A stretch of DNA of 64,000 nucleotides from an uncultured Paraprevotella sp. (GTDB taxonomy: Bacteria > Bacteroidota > Bacteroidia > Bacteroidales > Bacteroidaceae). A model generated the notes under the pieces. It was not told where the DNA came from, did no database searches, and saw nothing but the letters and a program-made list of their open reading frames with translations. The number at the start of each line of letters is the position of its first letter. The stretch's first letter is position 1. Made by a program: the position numbers and the translations under genes. Location of the stretch: contig CALUFQ010000013.1 of the NCBI GenBank assembly GCA_944319925.1, positions 1 to 64,000 on the forward strand, in the 5' to 3' direction. Of the stretch, positions 55,349 through 64,000 are shown piece after piece.

Positions 55349-55420
55349 AGGAACTATCCAGAATTTGTCACGCGATGATTTAGGATGGAAATCCATACGG
55401 GTTTTGCTTCAGTGGTGAGT
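55349..55420 (+). repeat. Dispersed repeat family A, copy 4 (degenerate)
   Basis: TAGGAACTATCCAGAATTTG followed by TCACGCGATGATT and TTTTGCTTCAGTGGTGAG aligns with copy 1 (AAACTGTTTTGAATTTATCG, then TGCGATGGTTGGGGATGAG). The match is imperfect but in order. Confidence 0.45.
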
Positions 55421-55675
55421 AAAAGTTCGAAGTCCCTTTTAGGAAAATAGACGGGCAACCTGTATCTTCAGCCTAAAGATACATACATTCCGCTAATCTT
55501 ATTTTAATCCACATGCTTCCCGCTATTAGAGCACATTAGAAACCCTCATCTGGGCACAGTTCCTAAACTCGGGAATTTAACAAAAGGACAAAAGTGGAAC
55601 TGTTCCTAATCTTGGAGATTTAACAACTGACGAATATTCGTTTGTAATCAAATGCACAGCTTCCTGTCACTTGCC

Positions 55676-55945
55676 CGTGCGGAGAAAAACTCCTCCGCCT
55701 TGCAGGGGAGGTGGCTCGAAGAGCCGGAGGGGTTTCCCACCCTATCATTCCGCAAGGGAAACAAAACGGCCATTATGGCCGCCGCAAGGGAAACAAAAGG
55801 GTCGTTACGACCCCGCAAGGAAAACAAAACGGCATTATGGCCGCCGCAAGGCGAACAGAAGGGGCGTTACGCCCCCGTGGGTGTGAGACTCCCTCCGCCC
55901 CTTCGGGGCTTGTCCCCCTGCGAGGCGGGACAGTTCATTCCTGCC
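55676..55945. repeat. Family B locus: hairpin modules and ATTATGG array
   Basis: From left to right: CTCCTCCGCCTTGCAGGGGA to GGAGGGGTTTCCCA (reverse complement of 33095-33170); three to four loose units of GGAAACAAAACGGCC plus ATTATGGCCGCCGCAA; GGGGCGTTACGCCCC; then CTCCGCCCCTTCGGGGC and CCCCTGCGAGGCGGGACAG, which mirror the right side of the 32.8 kb locus. Array units here vary in length, unlike the strict 32-bp period there. Confidence 0.75.
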
Positions 55946-56145
55946 TGCTTCGACTGCCGGCATTCAGAAATTTGTAAAAGCAGGAACTCTGTATCACTCA
56001 ATTCCCTCAATTCGTTTTTCCAGATGGTGTTAAATCCCCAAGAATGCGGGCTGTTCCCTCATCTGTCGGAATACGTTCGCTGACAAACAAAAGAGAGGCA
56101 TGCCGCGAAACATACCTCCCTTTATCTGTTCTTTTGCAAATCTAA

Positions 56146-57537
56146 TTATTGTGCGCCAGCTTTCCAAAAGTTTTCTTCTTTCTCGCGTCGTGCCTTCTCT
56201 GCTTGATAAGCAGCGTTTTGACGTTCGTATTCCGCATTCTTGCGCTGCACTTCTTGGATTTTCTCCTTCAAACGGTTGGCAGAACCCGAGATGCTGACAT
56301 CCTCTTGCGCAGCTTTGTTACAATAAGTAATGGCTTCGGAAAAATTCTTGGACGTAGCCAATATTTGCGCACGAACCAAATGGGCTTTTCCTGTAATGTC
56401 TGCATTGTATTGCACCGCCTTATCCAAATAAGAGAACGCCTTTTCCGAATCCCCGCTTTTGGCCAACGCATTGGCAATTCTCAACGAAATAGCCGCACGG
56501 TTTTGGTCTGTGGAACACAGCTCAAGCGCTTTGTCATAATATTGCACGGACTCTGCAACCTTTCCCTCCTTGTAATACTTTTGAGCCGTACCAATGGCGG
56601 ATTCAAAACTCGGTTCTATGGTATAAGCATATTCCGCCGCTTTAAAATATACATCCGTGTCATCGCAGTCATTGGCAGCCAACAACGTCAAGGCCGACTT
56701 CAAATATGCCAAATTCGTTTTGTTTTCCTCCACCTTCGGCGCGAAGATGGCAATCAACTGTTCGCGGTTGGCGGCTTTGGATTGAGCGAACATTGTCTCG
56801 ATACGGTTCAGTGTCGGGTCATATTGCGCCACGATTTTCTGCGCAGCCACAGAATCCTTTGCCTCATTGGCCAAACTCAACATCGTTTCGCAGGCTTCCC
56901 GGCTTTCAAGGTAATCCGTCAGGAATTGTTCGCGGAAACCAGTCGAATCAGCAACATATTTTTGATAAGACATTTCAAAGAACTTATCCAACACGAATCC
57001 AGGCACTTCCTTGGCACCATCTTTGTTGATAAGGTCTATACCCTCGCGCAACATCCCATAAGCCTTGTCTATGGAATAATCATCGGCTACCCCAGCTCCA
57101 TAATAAGCATAGTCAAATGCCTTGCGCGCCACGATGTCACCTTTCGTGGCCCGGCTCTTGGGCTTGGTGAACGAATTAAGCGCATCCAAGTTCTTCAGGC
57201 GTGTGTCATACATGTCCATCAATTCCTTGAAATAAGCTTTCTTCTTCGTCATGTCGGTTTCTTTGACCAGCACGTTGGCCAAAATCATGGCGCCGTATGC
57301 ATATGTGCTGACTTCGGCGCACGGCGCCTTGGTGAACACGGCTTTCCACGGTTCGTATGCTCCGATATAGTCTTGGGCCTTGTAGCAGTCTTTGTAAGCT
57401 ACGATATTGCCCAGCGTAGTGATGCTGTCTTGTCCATGACCTATACGGTCGTACACAGTCGTCCCCTCATATTGCGCCATTGCCGGCATGCATGCGGCGG
57501 CGCATCCGAGAATTGTAACAATTTTCTTCAGTTCCAT
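56146..57537 (-). CDS. Exported TPR-repeat protein
   Basis: A 463-residue protein from ATG 57537 with a signal peptide (IVTILGCAAACMPAMA-Q). It is almost wholly helical; TPR-like units are clear in the C-terminal part (GTAQKYYKEGKVAESVQYYD, ALAKSGDSEKAFSYLDKAVQ, ATSKNFSEAITYCNKA). It ends in a coiled, charged tail (EIQ-like, RKNAEYERQNAAYQAEKARR). It probably acts as a periplasmic scaffold. A minus-strand -7 box TATTTTTG (57604-57597) lies 60 bp upstream. No operon partner. Confidence 0.85.
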   Translation of the reverse strand: MELKKIVTILGCAAACMPAMAQYEGTTVYDRIGHGQDSITTLGNIVAYKDCYKAQDYIGAYEPWKAVFTKAPCAEVSTYAYGAMILANVLVKETDMTKKKAYFKELMDMYDTRLKNLDALNSFTKPKSRATKGDIVARKAFDYAYYGAGVADDYSIDKAYGMLREGIDLINKDGAKEVPGFVLDKFFEMSYQKYVADSTGFREQFLTDYLESREACETMLSLANEAKDSVAAQKIVAQYDPTLNRIETMFAQSKAANREQLIAIFAPKVEENKTNLAYLKSALTLLAANDCDDTDVYFKAAEYAYTIEPSFESAIGTAQKYYKEGKVAESVQYYDKALELCSTDQNRAAISLRIANALAKSGDSEKAFSYLDKAVQYNADITGKAHLVRAQILATSKNFSEAITYCNKAAQEDVSISGSANRLKEKIQEVQRKNAEYERQNAAYQAEKARREKEENFWKAGAQ

Positions 57538-57596
57538 TCCTATCATGTTTTTAGCTTGTTTCTTTCGTTTTTGTCACCAAACAGTATTTTCATGCG

Positions 57597-57604
57597 CAAA
57601 AATA
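57597..57604 (-). promoter_or_regulatory. -7 box of the exported TPR gene
   Basis: Minus-strand TATTTTTG followed by CGCATG, 60 bp before the start codon; no -33 element is clear. Confidence 0.35.
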
Positions 57605-57865
57605 CAAAATAAAATGATTTTATCTGCGGAGACAACTTAAAAAAACATATAGGGTTTTGCTTTTTCTGATTATTTAGGATACTTTTCGCCTCATAATGCT
57701 AAGAATGGATTAAAATACACCACAGAATGTGGGCGTTTGGATTCTTTTTTGCAATTTTGCATTAAAAAAACGAATTTGACCAAGGTAAAAACGCAGCAAT
57801 TGATACTGAACGCCTAGAAAAAACAGGCAAGAATTGATAACATAAACAATTAAGGAGAAAAGAAA
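57605..57865. other. AT-rich divergent intergenic stretch
   Basis: Between the divergent TPR and ridA genes. No gene seen. The end carries a strong Shine-Dalgarno, AAGGAGAAAAGAAAATG, for ridA, uncommon in Bacteroidetes. Confidence 0.45.
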
Positions 57866-58240
57866 ATGAAAGCCTTGCACACGAATTTGGCACCGGCCGC
57901 CATTGGCCCGTACAGCCAAGCAATTGAAGTAAATGGAATTATTTTTGCATCAGGACAGCTTCCCATAGACCCGGCCACGGGAGAATTTGCAGAAGGAGGC
58001 ATCAAAGGACAAACCCGCCAAGCGTTAAACAACGCATCCCATATCATGGAAGAAGCCGGAACGGATTTGTCACATGTAGTAAAAACGACTGTCTATTTAG
58101 CCGACATGAGTGATTTTGCCGACATGAATGAGGTGTATTCCACCTTTTTCAAAGAGCCCTATCCGGCACGCTCGGCCGTATCCGTAAAAGCCTTGCCGAA
58201 AGGAGCCTTGGTGGAAGTCGAATGTATTGCAGTCAAATAG
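57866..58240 (+). CDS. ridA: RidA-family enamine/imine deaminase
   Basis: A 124-residue protein of the YjgF/RidA family: AAIGPYSQAIEVNGIIFASG, ALNNASHIMEEAGTDLSHVV, and the active-site Arg in EPYPARSAVSVKALPKGALV, followed by the carboxy-end Glu (VEVECIAVK). It hydrolyses reactive enamines/imines released by PLP enzymes such as threonine dehydratase. It is a single gene with a strong ribosome-binding site and a terminator-like hairpin further down. Confidence 0.95.
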   Translation: MKALHTNLAPAAIGPYSQAIEVNGIIFASGQLPIDPATGEFAEGGIKGQTRQALNNASHIMEEAGTDLSHVVKTTVYLADMSDFADMNEVYSTFFKEPYPARSAVSVKALPKGALVEVECIAVK

Positions 58241-58365
58241 GATACAGCCCAAAAACCATAATGCCTTCTCCACGTATGCATAATGCGCGGAGCGGCATTA
58301 GGGATTTCGGGACTGCCTTGAAAATCCACAAGAGGCTTCCCGTTTGACGCATTCGTTCTCTCGCG

Positions 58366-58495
58366 CGCTTTGGACAGTTTTCCGAATCGGTTTCGCTTCA
58401 GTTCTTCGCCTGACGGCTCGCTATTGTTCTCGAACACGGAAGCGAAAACGTTCGAGAATTCATTCTCATCAAACGACAAATTCAAAACTGTTTCT
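58366..58495. repeat. Dispersed repeat family A, copy 3
   Basis: The right end AAATTCAAAACTGTTTCT (58478-58495) matches the end of copy 2 except one base. Inner blocks TTCTTCGCCTGACGGCTCGC and ACGGAAGCGAAAACG align with copy 2. The left end (GACAGTTTTCCGAATCGG) is a degenerate mirror of the right end. It lies between the convergent ridA and aspS genes. Confidence 0.65.
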
Positions 58496-58516
58496 AAGTT
58501 ATTGCATCAAAAGGGA

Positions 58517-58549
58517 GATGCCTGTTGGCTCAAACAGGCATCCCCCTTT
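58517..58549. terminator. Bidirectional hairpin terminator
   Basis: GATGCCTGTT (58517-58526) pairs with AACAGGCATC (58533-58542). AAAAGGG upstream and CCCCCTTT downstream extend it and give a U-rich tract on both strands, between convergent ridA and aspS. Confidence 0.65.
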
Positions 58550-58577
58550 GACACACACGCCGTGACAGCGTCTGTTG

Positions 58578-60338
58578 CTATTCCTTTATGTCAACCACCA
58601 AGCTCAGTTCGTCCAATTGCTTCTGATCCAAAGCAGCCGGTGCGTCCAACATCACATCGCGTCCCTTGTTGTTCTTCGGGAAAGCGATACAGTCGCGAAT
58701 GCTGTCCAAACCGGCAAACAGGCTTACCCAGCGGTCTAAGCCATAAGCCAATCCGCCGTGAGGAGGTGCGCCATATTTGAACGCATTCATCAGGAAACCG
58801 AACTGTTCCTGGGCACGTTCTTCGGTAAAACCAAGAATTTTGAACATTTTGTCTTGCAATTCCGGGTCATGGATACGGATAGAACCGCCACCTACCTCCA
58901 CACCATTGCAGACCATGTCGTAAGCATCCGCCCTCACGTTCTCGGGATGGGTGTCGAGCAAGGGAATGTCTTCGTCCTTTGGATGCGTGAACGGATGATG
59001 CATGGCCATCAAGCGTCCTTCCTCCTCGCTCCACTCGAACATAGGGAAGTCCACCACCCACAAGAGCGAAAACTTGTTCTTGTCACGCAGGCCAAGACGA
59101 CTCCCCATTTCCAGCCGCAATTCGCAAAGCTGCTTGCGGGTCTTCATCGCATCATCACCGCTCATGACGAGAATCAAATCGCCGGGAGCGGCCTGCATAG
59201 CTTCTTTCAAACGTTGCAACACTTCCTGAGTGTAAAATTTGTCCACGCTCGATTTCACACTGCCATCCTCTTGCACCCGTGCATAGACCAATCCTTTCGC
59301 ACCGATTTGGCTGCGTTTCACAAAATCAGTCAATTGGTCAAGCTGTTTGCGGGTGTAGGATGCGCATCCGGGCGCACAAATGGCCCCGATGTAACAGGCA
59401 TCATTGAACACGGAAAACTCGCCAGTGCCTTTCAGCACGTCCATGAGTTCAACGAATTCCATCCCAAAACGCGTGTCGGGCTTGTCGCTGCCGAAACGCC
59501 GCATGGCTTCGCTCCAAGGCATGCGCGGGAACGGTTCCGTGATTTCAACACCCCGTATGGTTTTGAACAAATGTTTGGCCATGCCTTCGAAAAGGCTAAT
59601 GACATCTTCCTGTTCCACGAAACTCATTTCGCAATCGATTTGCGTGAATTCAGGTTGCCGGTCAGCTCTGAGGTCTTCATCGCGGAAACATTTCACGATT
59701 TGGAAATAACGATCCATACCGGCAACCATCAGCAACTGCTTCAACGTTTGAGGGCTTTGCGGCAGTGCGTAGAATTGCCCTGGATTCATACGCGAAGGCA
59801 CGACGAAATCGCGCGCGCCTTCGGGTGTGGAACCAATGAGCATCGGAGTCTCGATTTCCAAGAACCCTTTGCTGTCCAGATAACGGCGCACCTCCATCGT
59901 CATGCGGTGGCGCAGCTCCAAATTCTCTCGCACACAATTACGTCGCAAGTCCAAATATCGGTATTTCATGCGGAGATCGTCACCGCCGTCCGTGTTATCC
60001 TCAATGGTGAAAGGCGGAACCTCGGAAGAATTCAGCACGGTCAACCCGGCTACGACAATCTCGATTTCTCCCGTCGGCAAGTGGGGATTCTTGCATTCCC
60101 GTTCGTTCACCTTTCCCTTGACCTGAATCACGTCCTCGCGTCCCAGCTTATTGGCCTGTTCGCAAAGCGCATGATTCACTTCCTCGTTAAACATTAGCTG
60201 AGTAATGCCATAGCGGTCGCGCAAGTCCACGAAAACCATACCGCCCATCTTGCGCACACGCTGCACCCATCCGGCCAACGTCACTTCCTTTCCTGCATCG
60301 GAAAGCCTCAATTCGCCACAAGTATTTGTCCTATACAT
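58578..60338 (-). CDS. aspS: Aspartyl-tRNA synthetase
   Basis: A 586-residue class II synthetase from ATG 60338 ([19 protein letters not shown]); the frame is open 11 codons more. It has an OB-fold anticodon-binding domain ([20 protein letters not shown]), class II motif 2 ([20 protein letters not shown]), the bacterial GAD insertion, and motif 3 ([17 protein letters not shown]). It charges tRNA-Asp. The bacterial-type length fits a discriminating or non-discriminating enzyme; reading alone does not settle it. Confidence 0.97.
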   Translation of the reverse strand: MYRTNTCGELRLSDAGKEVTLAGWVQRVRKMGGMVFVDLRDRYGITQLMFNEEVNHALCEQANKLGREDVIQVKGKVNERECKNPHLPTGEIEIVVAGLTVLNSSEVPPFTIEDNTDGGDDLRMKYRYLDLRRNCVRENLELRHRMTMEVRRYLDSKGFLEIETPMLIGSTPEGARDFVVPSRMNPGQFYALPQSPQTLKQLLMVAGMDRYFQIVKCFRDEDLRADRQPEFTQIDCEMSFVEQEDVISLFEGMAKHLFKTIRGVEITEPFPRMPWSEAMRRFGSDKPDTRFGMEFVELMDVLKGTGEFSVFNDACYIGAICAPGCASYTRKQLDQLTDFVKRSQIGAKGLVYARVQEDGSVKSSVDKFYTQEVLQRLKEAMQAAPGDLILVMSGDDAMKTRKQLCELRLEMGSRLGLRDKNKFSLLWVVDFPMFEWSEEEGRLMAMHHPFTHPKDEDIPLLDTHPENVRADAYDMVCNGVEVGGGSIRIHDPELQDKMFKILGFTEERAQEQFGFLMNAFKYGAPPHGGLAYGLDRWVSLFAGLDSIRDCIAFPKNNKGRDVMLDAPAALDQKQLDELSLVVDIKE

Positions 60339-60530
60339 AAATTTATGCTTAAAAAGGGATTCAACATGCAAAGTTATCCTTTTTTTACGAACTATTCAAC
60401 GTGGGACAAAAGTTTTCACGTCCTTCACCATCCTTTTTATCCAAAAATTTGCGTATAAGAAATAAGTGTCGTATTTTTGGGCTTGAAATCGAATATATGA
60501 GGAACTAATTTACAATTAACTTATTTTTCT

Positions 60531-62885
60531 ATGATGAACAAAAGTATTGGCAACGCATTGAAAGCTTCCTTGCTTGCAGCAGGACTTTTTCTGTGTGCTC
60601 CCGGCGGCATCCAAGCCAAAACGGAGACTTTCGAAGTGGGAAATAAGACATTCCTGCTGAATAAAAAGCCTTTTATCGTCAAAGCGGCAGAGGTGCATTA
60701 TCCACGTATCCCGCGCCCTTATTGGGAACACCGCATCAAAATGTGCAAGGCATTGGGCATGAACACTCTTTGCCTATATGTGTTTTGGAACATCCACGAA
60801 CAGGAAGAAGGTAAATTCGACTTTACGGGCAACAACGACGTGGCTGAATTTATACGGCTGGCACAAAAAAACGGATTGTATGTCATCGTGCGTCCCGGGC
60901 CATACGTATGCGCCGAATGGGAAATGGGCGGACTGCCTTGGTGGCTGCTGAAGAAAAAGGACATCCGCCTGCGCGAACAAGACCCCTATTTCATGGAACG
61001 TTATCGTATCTTTGCCAAGAAGTTGGGTGAACAAATCGGAGACCTGACCATCGACAAGGGCGGCCCCATTATCATGGTGCAGGTGGAAAACGAATATGGC
61101 TCCTACGGCGAAGACAAGCCGTATGTGTCTGCCATCCGCGACATCATCCGCGAATCGGGATTTGACAAGGTTACGCTTTTCCAATGTGATTGGAGCTCGA
61201 ATTTCACAAAAAACGGGTTGGACGACTTGGTGTGGACTATGAATTTCGGGACGGGTGCCAACATTCAAAACGAATTTAAGAAACTGAAAGAGTTGCGGCC
61301 TGAATCCCCTCTGATGTGTTCAGAGTTCTGGAGCGGATGGTTCGACAAATGGGGCGGACGGCACGAGACGCGCGGCAGCAAGGAAATGGTGGGCGGCCTG
61401 AAAGAAATGCTGGACAACGGCATTTCCTTCTCCTTATACATGACCCACGGGGGGACAAGTTGGGGGCACTGGGCCGGAGCTAACAGCCCGGGATTCTCAC
61501 CTGATGTGACTTCCTACGACTACGACGCACCCATCAACGAAGCCGGACAAACGACATCGAAATACATGGAACTGCGTGAAATGCTGGCCGGATACAGCGA
61601 CAAAAAATTACCCTCGATTCCGAAAGCGTTCCCGGTGATTACAATTCCGGAAGTGGCCTTTACGGAAGTGGCACCATTATTTGAAAATTTGCCGGAAGCC
61701 AAGGCCACGATGGACATCCAGACGATGGAAACATTCAATCAGGGTTGGGGCTCCATACTTTACCGTACGAAAACCCCCGAAGTGCCGGCGCAAAGCGTCC
61801 TTACCGTCACCGACGGACACGACTACACGCAGGTGTTCATCAACGGCAAACTGATAGGATCGCTCGACCGACGCAACCATGAAAAGACGATGTTGCTTCC
61901 GCCCATGAAAGAAGGCGACCAACTGGACATCTTGGTGGAAGCCATGGGGCGCATCAACTTCGGACGCGCTATCAAAGACTTCAAGGGCATCACGGAAAAA
62001 GTGGAATTGAGTTATTCCATGGAAAGCGGAAGCCAAGTGACCATTAACTTGAAAAACTGGCAGGTCTATAACCTCAGCGACAGTTACCAAGCACAAAAAG
62101 AAATGAAATATGTTCCTTTGAAAGGTCAAAAGGTTCCAGGATGTTATCGTGCCACCTTCAACCTGAAAAAAACGGGTGACACCTTCATTAATATGGAAAC
62201 TTGGGGTAAAGGACAAGTTTACGTGAACGGCCATGCCATCGGCCGATTTTGGAAAATCGGGCCGCAACAGACCCTTTATATGCCTGGATGCTGGCTGAAA
62301 AAAGGCGAAAACGAAATTATCGTGCAAGACATCATTGGGCCACAGGAAACCGTGGTTGAAGGGTTGGACAAACCCATCATTGATAAACTAAACATTGCCG
62401 AGCCAAACACACACCGCAAAGAAGGACAAAACCTTAACCTGACTGGCGAAACGCCATGCAAGACTGGTGAATTTGCTGCAGGAAACGGTTGGCAGGAGGT
62501 CAAGTTCGACAAGCCCGTGAGTGGACGTTATGTCTGCATCGAAGCCCTCAACTCGCACAACGCCCGCGAATATGCCTGCATCGCGGAATGGTACATGCTC
62601 GATGACAAGGGACAACGCATCAGCCGCGAACCGTGGACTGTGGCATACGCCGACAACGAGGACATCACCACAGGCAACAAAACAGCCGACAAGATTTTCG
62701 ACCTGCAAGAATCAACTTATTGGAGCACTGACAAAGGTGTGGAATTTCCCCACCACATCGTGTTGGATTTGGGCGCGGTGCAACAGCTTGGCGGCTTCCA
62801 ATACCTCCCACGCGTGGAACAAGGCGCACCGGAAAGTATCAAGTCTTATAAAATTTATGTAAAAGAGACACCTTTCAAGTTTTAA
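60531..62885 (+). CDS. Secreted GH35 beta-galactosidase
   Basis: A 784-residue protein with a signal peptide (LLAAGLFLCAPGGIQA). The GH35 barrel is complete: EVHYPRIPRPYWEHRI, YVFWNIHEQEEGKFDF, RPGPYVCAEWEMGGLPWWLL, acid/base Glu188 in QVENEYGSYG and nucleophile Glu265 in MCSEFWSGWFDKWG. Beta-sandwich domains follow, and the last 140 residues look like a discoidin/F5-8C carbohydrate-binding domain (GRYVCIEALNSHNAREYACI, HHIVLDLGAVQQLGGFQYLP). It releases beta-galactose from glycans outside the cytoplasm. It is monocistronic, with a strong terminator, and unlinked to the GH2 enzyme at 6.1 kb. Confidence 0.94.
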   Translation: MMNKSIGNALKASLLAAGLFLCAPGGIQAKTETFEVGNKTFLLNKKPFIVKAAEVHYPRIPRPYWEHRIKMCKALGMNTLCLYVFWNIHEQEEGKFDFTGNNDVAEFIRLAQKNGLYVIVRPGPYVCAEWEMGGLPWWLLKKKDIRLREQDPYFMERYRIFAKKLGEQIGDLTIDKGGPIIMVQVENEYGSYGEDKPYVSAIRDIIRESGFDKVTLFQCDWSSNFTKNGLDDLVWTMNFGTGANIQNEFKKLKELRPESPLMCSEFWSGWFDKWGGRHETRGSKEMVGGLKEMLDNGISFSLYMTHGGTSWGHWAGANSPGFSPDVTSYDYDAPINEAGQTTSKYMELREMLAGYSDKKLPSIPKAFPVITIPEVAFTEVAPLFENLPEAKATMDIQTMETFNQGWGSILYRTKTPEVPAQSVLTVTDGHDYTQVFINGKLIGSLDRRNHEKTMLLPPMKEGDQLDILVEAMGRINFGRAIKDFKGITEKVELSYSMESGSQVTINLKNWQVYNLSDSYQAQKEMKYVPLKGQKVPGCYRATFNLKKTGDTFINMETWGKGQVYVNGHAIGRFWKIGPQQTLYMPGCWLKKGENEIIVQDIIGPQETVVEGLDKPIIDKLNIAEPNTHRKEGQNLNLTGETPCKTGEFAAGNGWQEVKFDKPVSGRYVCIEALNSHNAREYACIAEWYMLDDKGQRISREPWTVAYADNEDITTGNKTADKIFDLQESTYWSTDKGVEFPHHIVLDLGAVQQLGGFQYLPRVEQGAPESIKSYKIYVKETPFKF

Positions 62886-62911
62886 AGCGTGAAGCCGATT
62901 CATTTCTTTAC

Positions 62912-62947
62912 ATGGCATGCCCCTTGAGAGGCATGCCATTTTTTTTC
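62912..62947 (+). terminator. Terminator of the GH35 gene
   Basis: ATGGCATGCC (62912-62921) pairs with GGCATGCCAT (62930-62939), followed by a run of T. Confidence 0.9.
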
Positions 62948-62954
62948 GCCAAAA

Positions 62955-62986
62955 TTTGGAAAAACCACCTAAAAGGCGTACCTTTG
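62955..62986 (+). promoter_or_regulatory. Promoter of tRNA-Pro
   Basis: TTTG (62955-62958), 20-bp spacer, TACCTTTG (62979-62986): a full match to the Bacteroidetes promoter, 35 bp before the tRNA. Confidence 0.75.
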
Positions 62987-63021
62987 CACCGATTTTTGAG
63001 ATGATTTTCTCGTAAGGCTTT

Positions 63022-63099
63022 CGGGGTGTAGCGCAGTCCGGTTAGCGCACCTGCTTTGGGAGCAGGGGGTCGAAGGTTCGAATCCTTTCACCCCGACCA
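63022..63099 (+). tRNA. tRNA-Pro (anticodon TGG)
   Basis: A complete cloverleaf: acceptor CGGGGTG with CACCCCG, D arm GCGC-AGTCCGGTTA-GCGC, anticodon arm CCTGC-TTTGGGA-GCAGG with anticodon TGG at 63057-63059, T arm GAAGG-TTCGAAT-CCTTT, discriminator A and encoded CCA. It has its own promoter and terminator. Confidence 0.97.
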
Positions 63100-63108
63100 C
63101 TGAAAATC

Positions 63109-63141
63109 AAGGAGTTGCGACAAAAATGCAGCTCCTTTTTT
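63109..63141 (+). terminator. Terminator of tRNA-Pro
   Basis: AAGGAGTTGC (63109-63118) pairs imperfectly with GCAGCTCCTT (63128-63137), followed by TTTT. Confidence 0.7.
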
Positions 63142-63325
63142 CGTGGTTATTCGCATATCTATTATGCCGATATTGGCGGATATTTGGGGTATATTGTAAC
63201 TTTACAGTGCAAATTCCGGGTCAAATAATTCCGTGAAGCCCAATATGCCATGACACTTCCACTGTTCCGACAAGCGGACGCATGGCATTCAAAAATTATT
63301 TTAGTAATATTAAAAACTATCACAC
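63142..63325. other. Intergenic stretch before the YqaE-type gene
   Basis: No gene seen. A weak promoter candidate, ATTG (63172-63175) with TAACTTTA (63197-63204) at 21-bp spacing, could serve the small gene at 63326 and rlmH. Confidence 0.3.
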
Positions 63326-63481
63326 ATGTCACTTTTCAGAGTCATTCTTTCCATCATTTTCCCGCCACTCGCCGTCATCGACCGGGGATGCGGTTCTATA
63401 CTCATCGTGTCGATTCTCACTGCAGCCGGATGGATTCCAGGTGTCATCGGTGCACTAATCATCCTGAACAAGAAAGAATAA
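63326..63481 (+). CDS. YqaE/Pmp3-family small membrane protein
   Basis: A 51-residue protein, MSLFRVILSIIFPPLAVIDR, with the family core of two hydrophobic helices and the GWIPGVIGALIIL second helix. Pmp3/YqaE proteins are tiny inner-membrane proteins linked to membrane potential and stress; their exact action is unclear. The usual FPPLAV and GWIPG(V/I)IHA motifs are both recognisable (His replaced by Gly). It is short and easily missed. rlmH starts 24 bp downstream, so they may be co-transcribed. Confidence 0.85.
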   Translation: MSLFRVILSIIFPPLAVIDRGCGSILIVSILTAAGWIPGVIGALIILNKKE

Positions 63482-63505
63482 CATCTACACAAACCGCATC
63501 TGAAA

Positions 63506-63979
63506 ATGAGAATCACACTTCTTGTCGTGGGAAAAACCACCGACCCACATTTCGCAGCTTGCATTGAGGAATATGCCCGCCGCATCCGACATTACCTCCC
63601 CTTCGACGTGGAGGTCATCCCAGAACTACGCAACACCAAAAGCCTGTCCGAAGAACAACAAAAGGAGAAAGAAGCCGACCTGTTGTTGAAAACCTTCCAG
63701 CCAGGCGACCACATCGTGTTGCTCGACGAACACGGACGGGAATACCGCTCGATGGAATTTGCCACATGGATGGAAAAGAAAATGGCTGCGGGGCTGAAAA
63801 GGCTGGTGTTCACGGTGGGCGGCCCCTATGGATTCTCCCCGCGCGTCCATGCCGCCGCATCCGAGAAGATTTCCCTCTCGCGCATGACATTTTCCCACCA
63901 AATGGTACGCCTCATCTTCGTCGAACAAATCTACCGGGCGCAGACCATCCTCCACCACGAGCCGTATCATCACGAATAA
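63506..63979 (+). CDS. rlmH: 23S rRNA (pseudouridine1915-N3)-methyltransferase
   Basis: A 157-residue SPOUT-fold enzyme: MRITLLVVGKTTDPHFAACI, HIVLLDEHGREYRSMEFATW, the SAM-binding knot FTVGGPYGFS, and the C-terminal LSRMTFSHQMVRLIFVEQIY RAQ region. It methylates pseudouridine 1915 in helix 69 of 23S rRNA. The gene is complete and ends 21 bp before the window edge. Confidence 0.96.
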   Translation: MRITLLVVGKTTDPHFAACIEEYARRIRHYLPFDVEVIPELRNTKSLSEEQQKEKEADLLLKTFQPGDHIVLLDEHGREYRSMEFATWMEKKMAAGLKRLVFTVGGPYGFSPRVHAAASEKISLSRMTFSHQMVRLIFVEQIYRAQTILHHEPYHHE

Positions 63980-64000
63980 CACCGCCCAAGGAAGAATTCC

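Larger units (their letters stand above)
55327..56145. other. Repeat-rich intergenic stretch
   Basis: No gene is recognised. It holds a family A copy near 55349, a GTATCTTCAGCCTAAAGATAC hairpin near 55470, a 25-bp imperfect direct repeat (GTTCCTAA at 55559 and 55602, 43-bp period, both ending ATTTAACAA), and a family B mosaic at 55676-55945. Confidence 0.6.

Overview
The window looks like chromosome of a gut-type Bacteroidales bacterium. Three things point there: many start regions carry the Bacteroidetes -7 promoter motif TAnnTTTG (with TTTG or ATTG about 20 bp upstream in several); there is a one-protein hybrid two-component system (HTCS); and the gene families are typical (putative porin, DUF4369-TlpA lipoprotein, GH2/GH35/GH28 enzymes, a T9SS-like C-terminal remnant). 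Genus cannot be fixed from sequence reading alone.

Layout. 1-990: a promoter-to-terminator short unit and gene-poor DNA with a dispersed repeat. 1.1-9.3 kb: polysaccharide sensing and use (HTCS, an ECF sigma factor without a neighbouring anti-sigma gene, secreted GH2 beta-galactosidase). 9.6-16.1 kb: a leftward operon kdsB, MORN-repeat protein, IMPase, YhcH-type protein, glgB, membrane protein. 16.2-18.9 kb: folK and a PBP1A. 19.1-22.4 kb: pyrB-pyrI-flavin reductase-glyA. 22.5-25.0 kb: OmpA-family barrel and vWA lipoprotein. 25.0-34.0 kb: accessory region with a TlpA-like lipoprotein, a decayed Fic gene with its XRE partner, an intact IS1595-type insertion sequence, two hexapeptide acetyltransferases, a CMD-cupin protein, and 2 kb of gene-free, repeat-rich DNA. 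34.1-37.3 kb: a 2-oxoacid:ferredoxin oxidoreductase operon. 37.4-40.9 kb: putative porin and a GT61 protein. 41.3-53.3 kb: a long leftward run of same-strand genes: PurF-like enzyme, carA, carB, SLC13 permease, cysC, cysD, cysN, sulfotransferase. 53.4-64.0 kb: GH28-like protein, TPR protein, ridA, aspS, GH35 beta-galactosidase, tRNA-Pro, a YqaE/Pmp3 peptide gene and rlmH.

The most interesting system is the sulfate import - PAPS synthesis - sulfotransferase cluster. It contains every step needed to take up sulfate, activate it and put a sulfonate on an acceptor, and it matches the gene content I recall for sterol/steroid sulfonation loci of gut Bacteroides. The second is regulatory: the HTCS and ECF sigma promoters share a 13-bp sequence and a 22-bp-spaced direct repeat at exactly the same distance from their -7 boxes.

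The intergenic DNA is also unusual. It holds a family of dispersed elements with AAACTGTTTTGAATTT ends (four copies), a mosaic of GC-rich hairpins and 32-bp tandem repeats (four loci), a roughly 320-bp imperfect palindrome, and a pair of perfect 25-bp inverted repeats in front of the OmpA-family gene.
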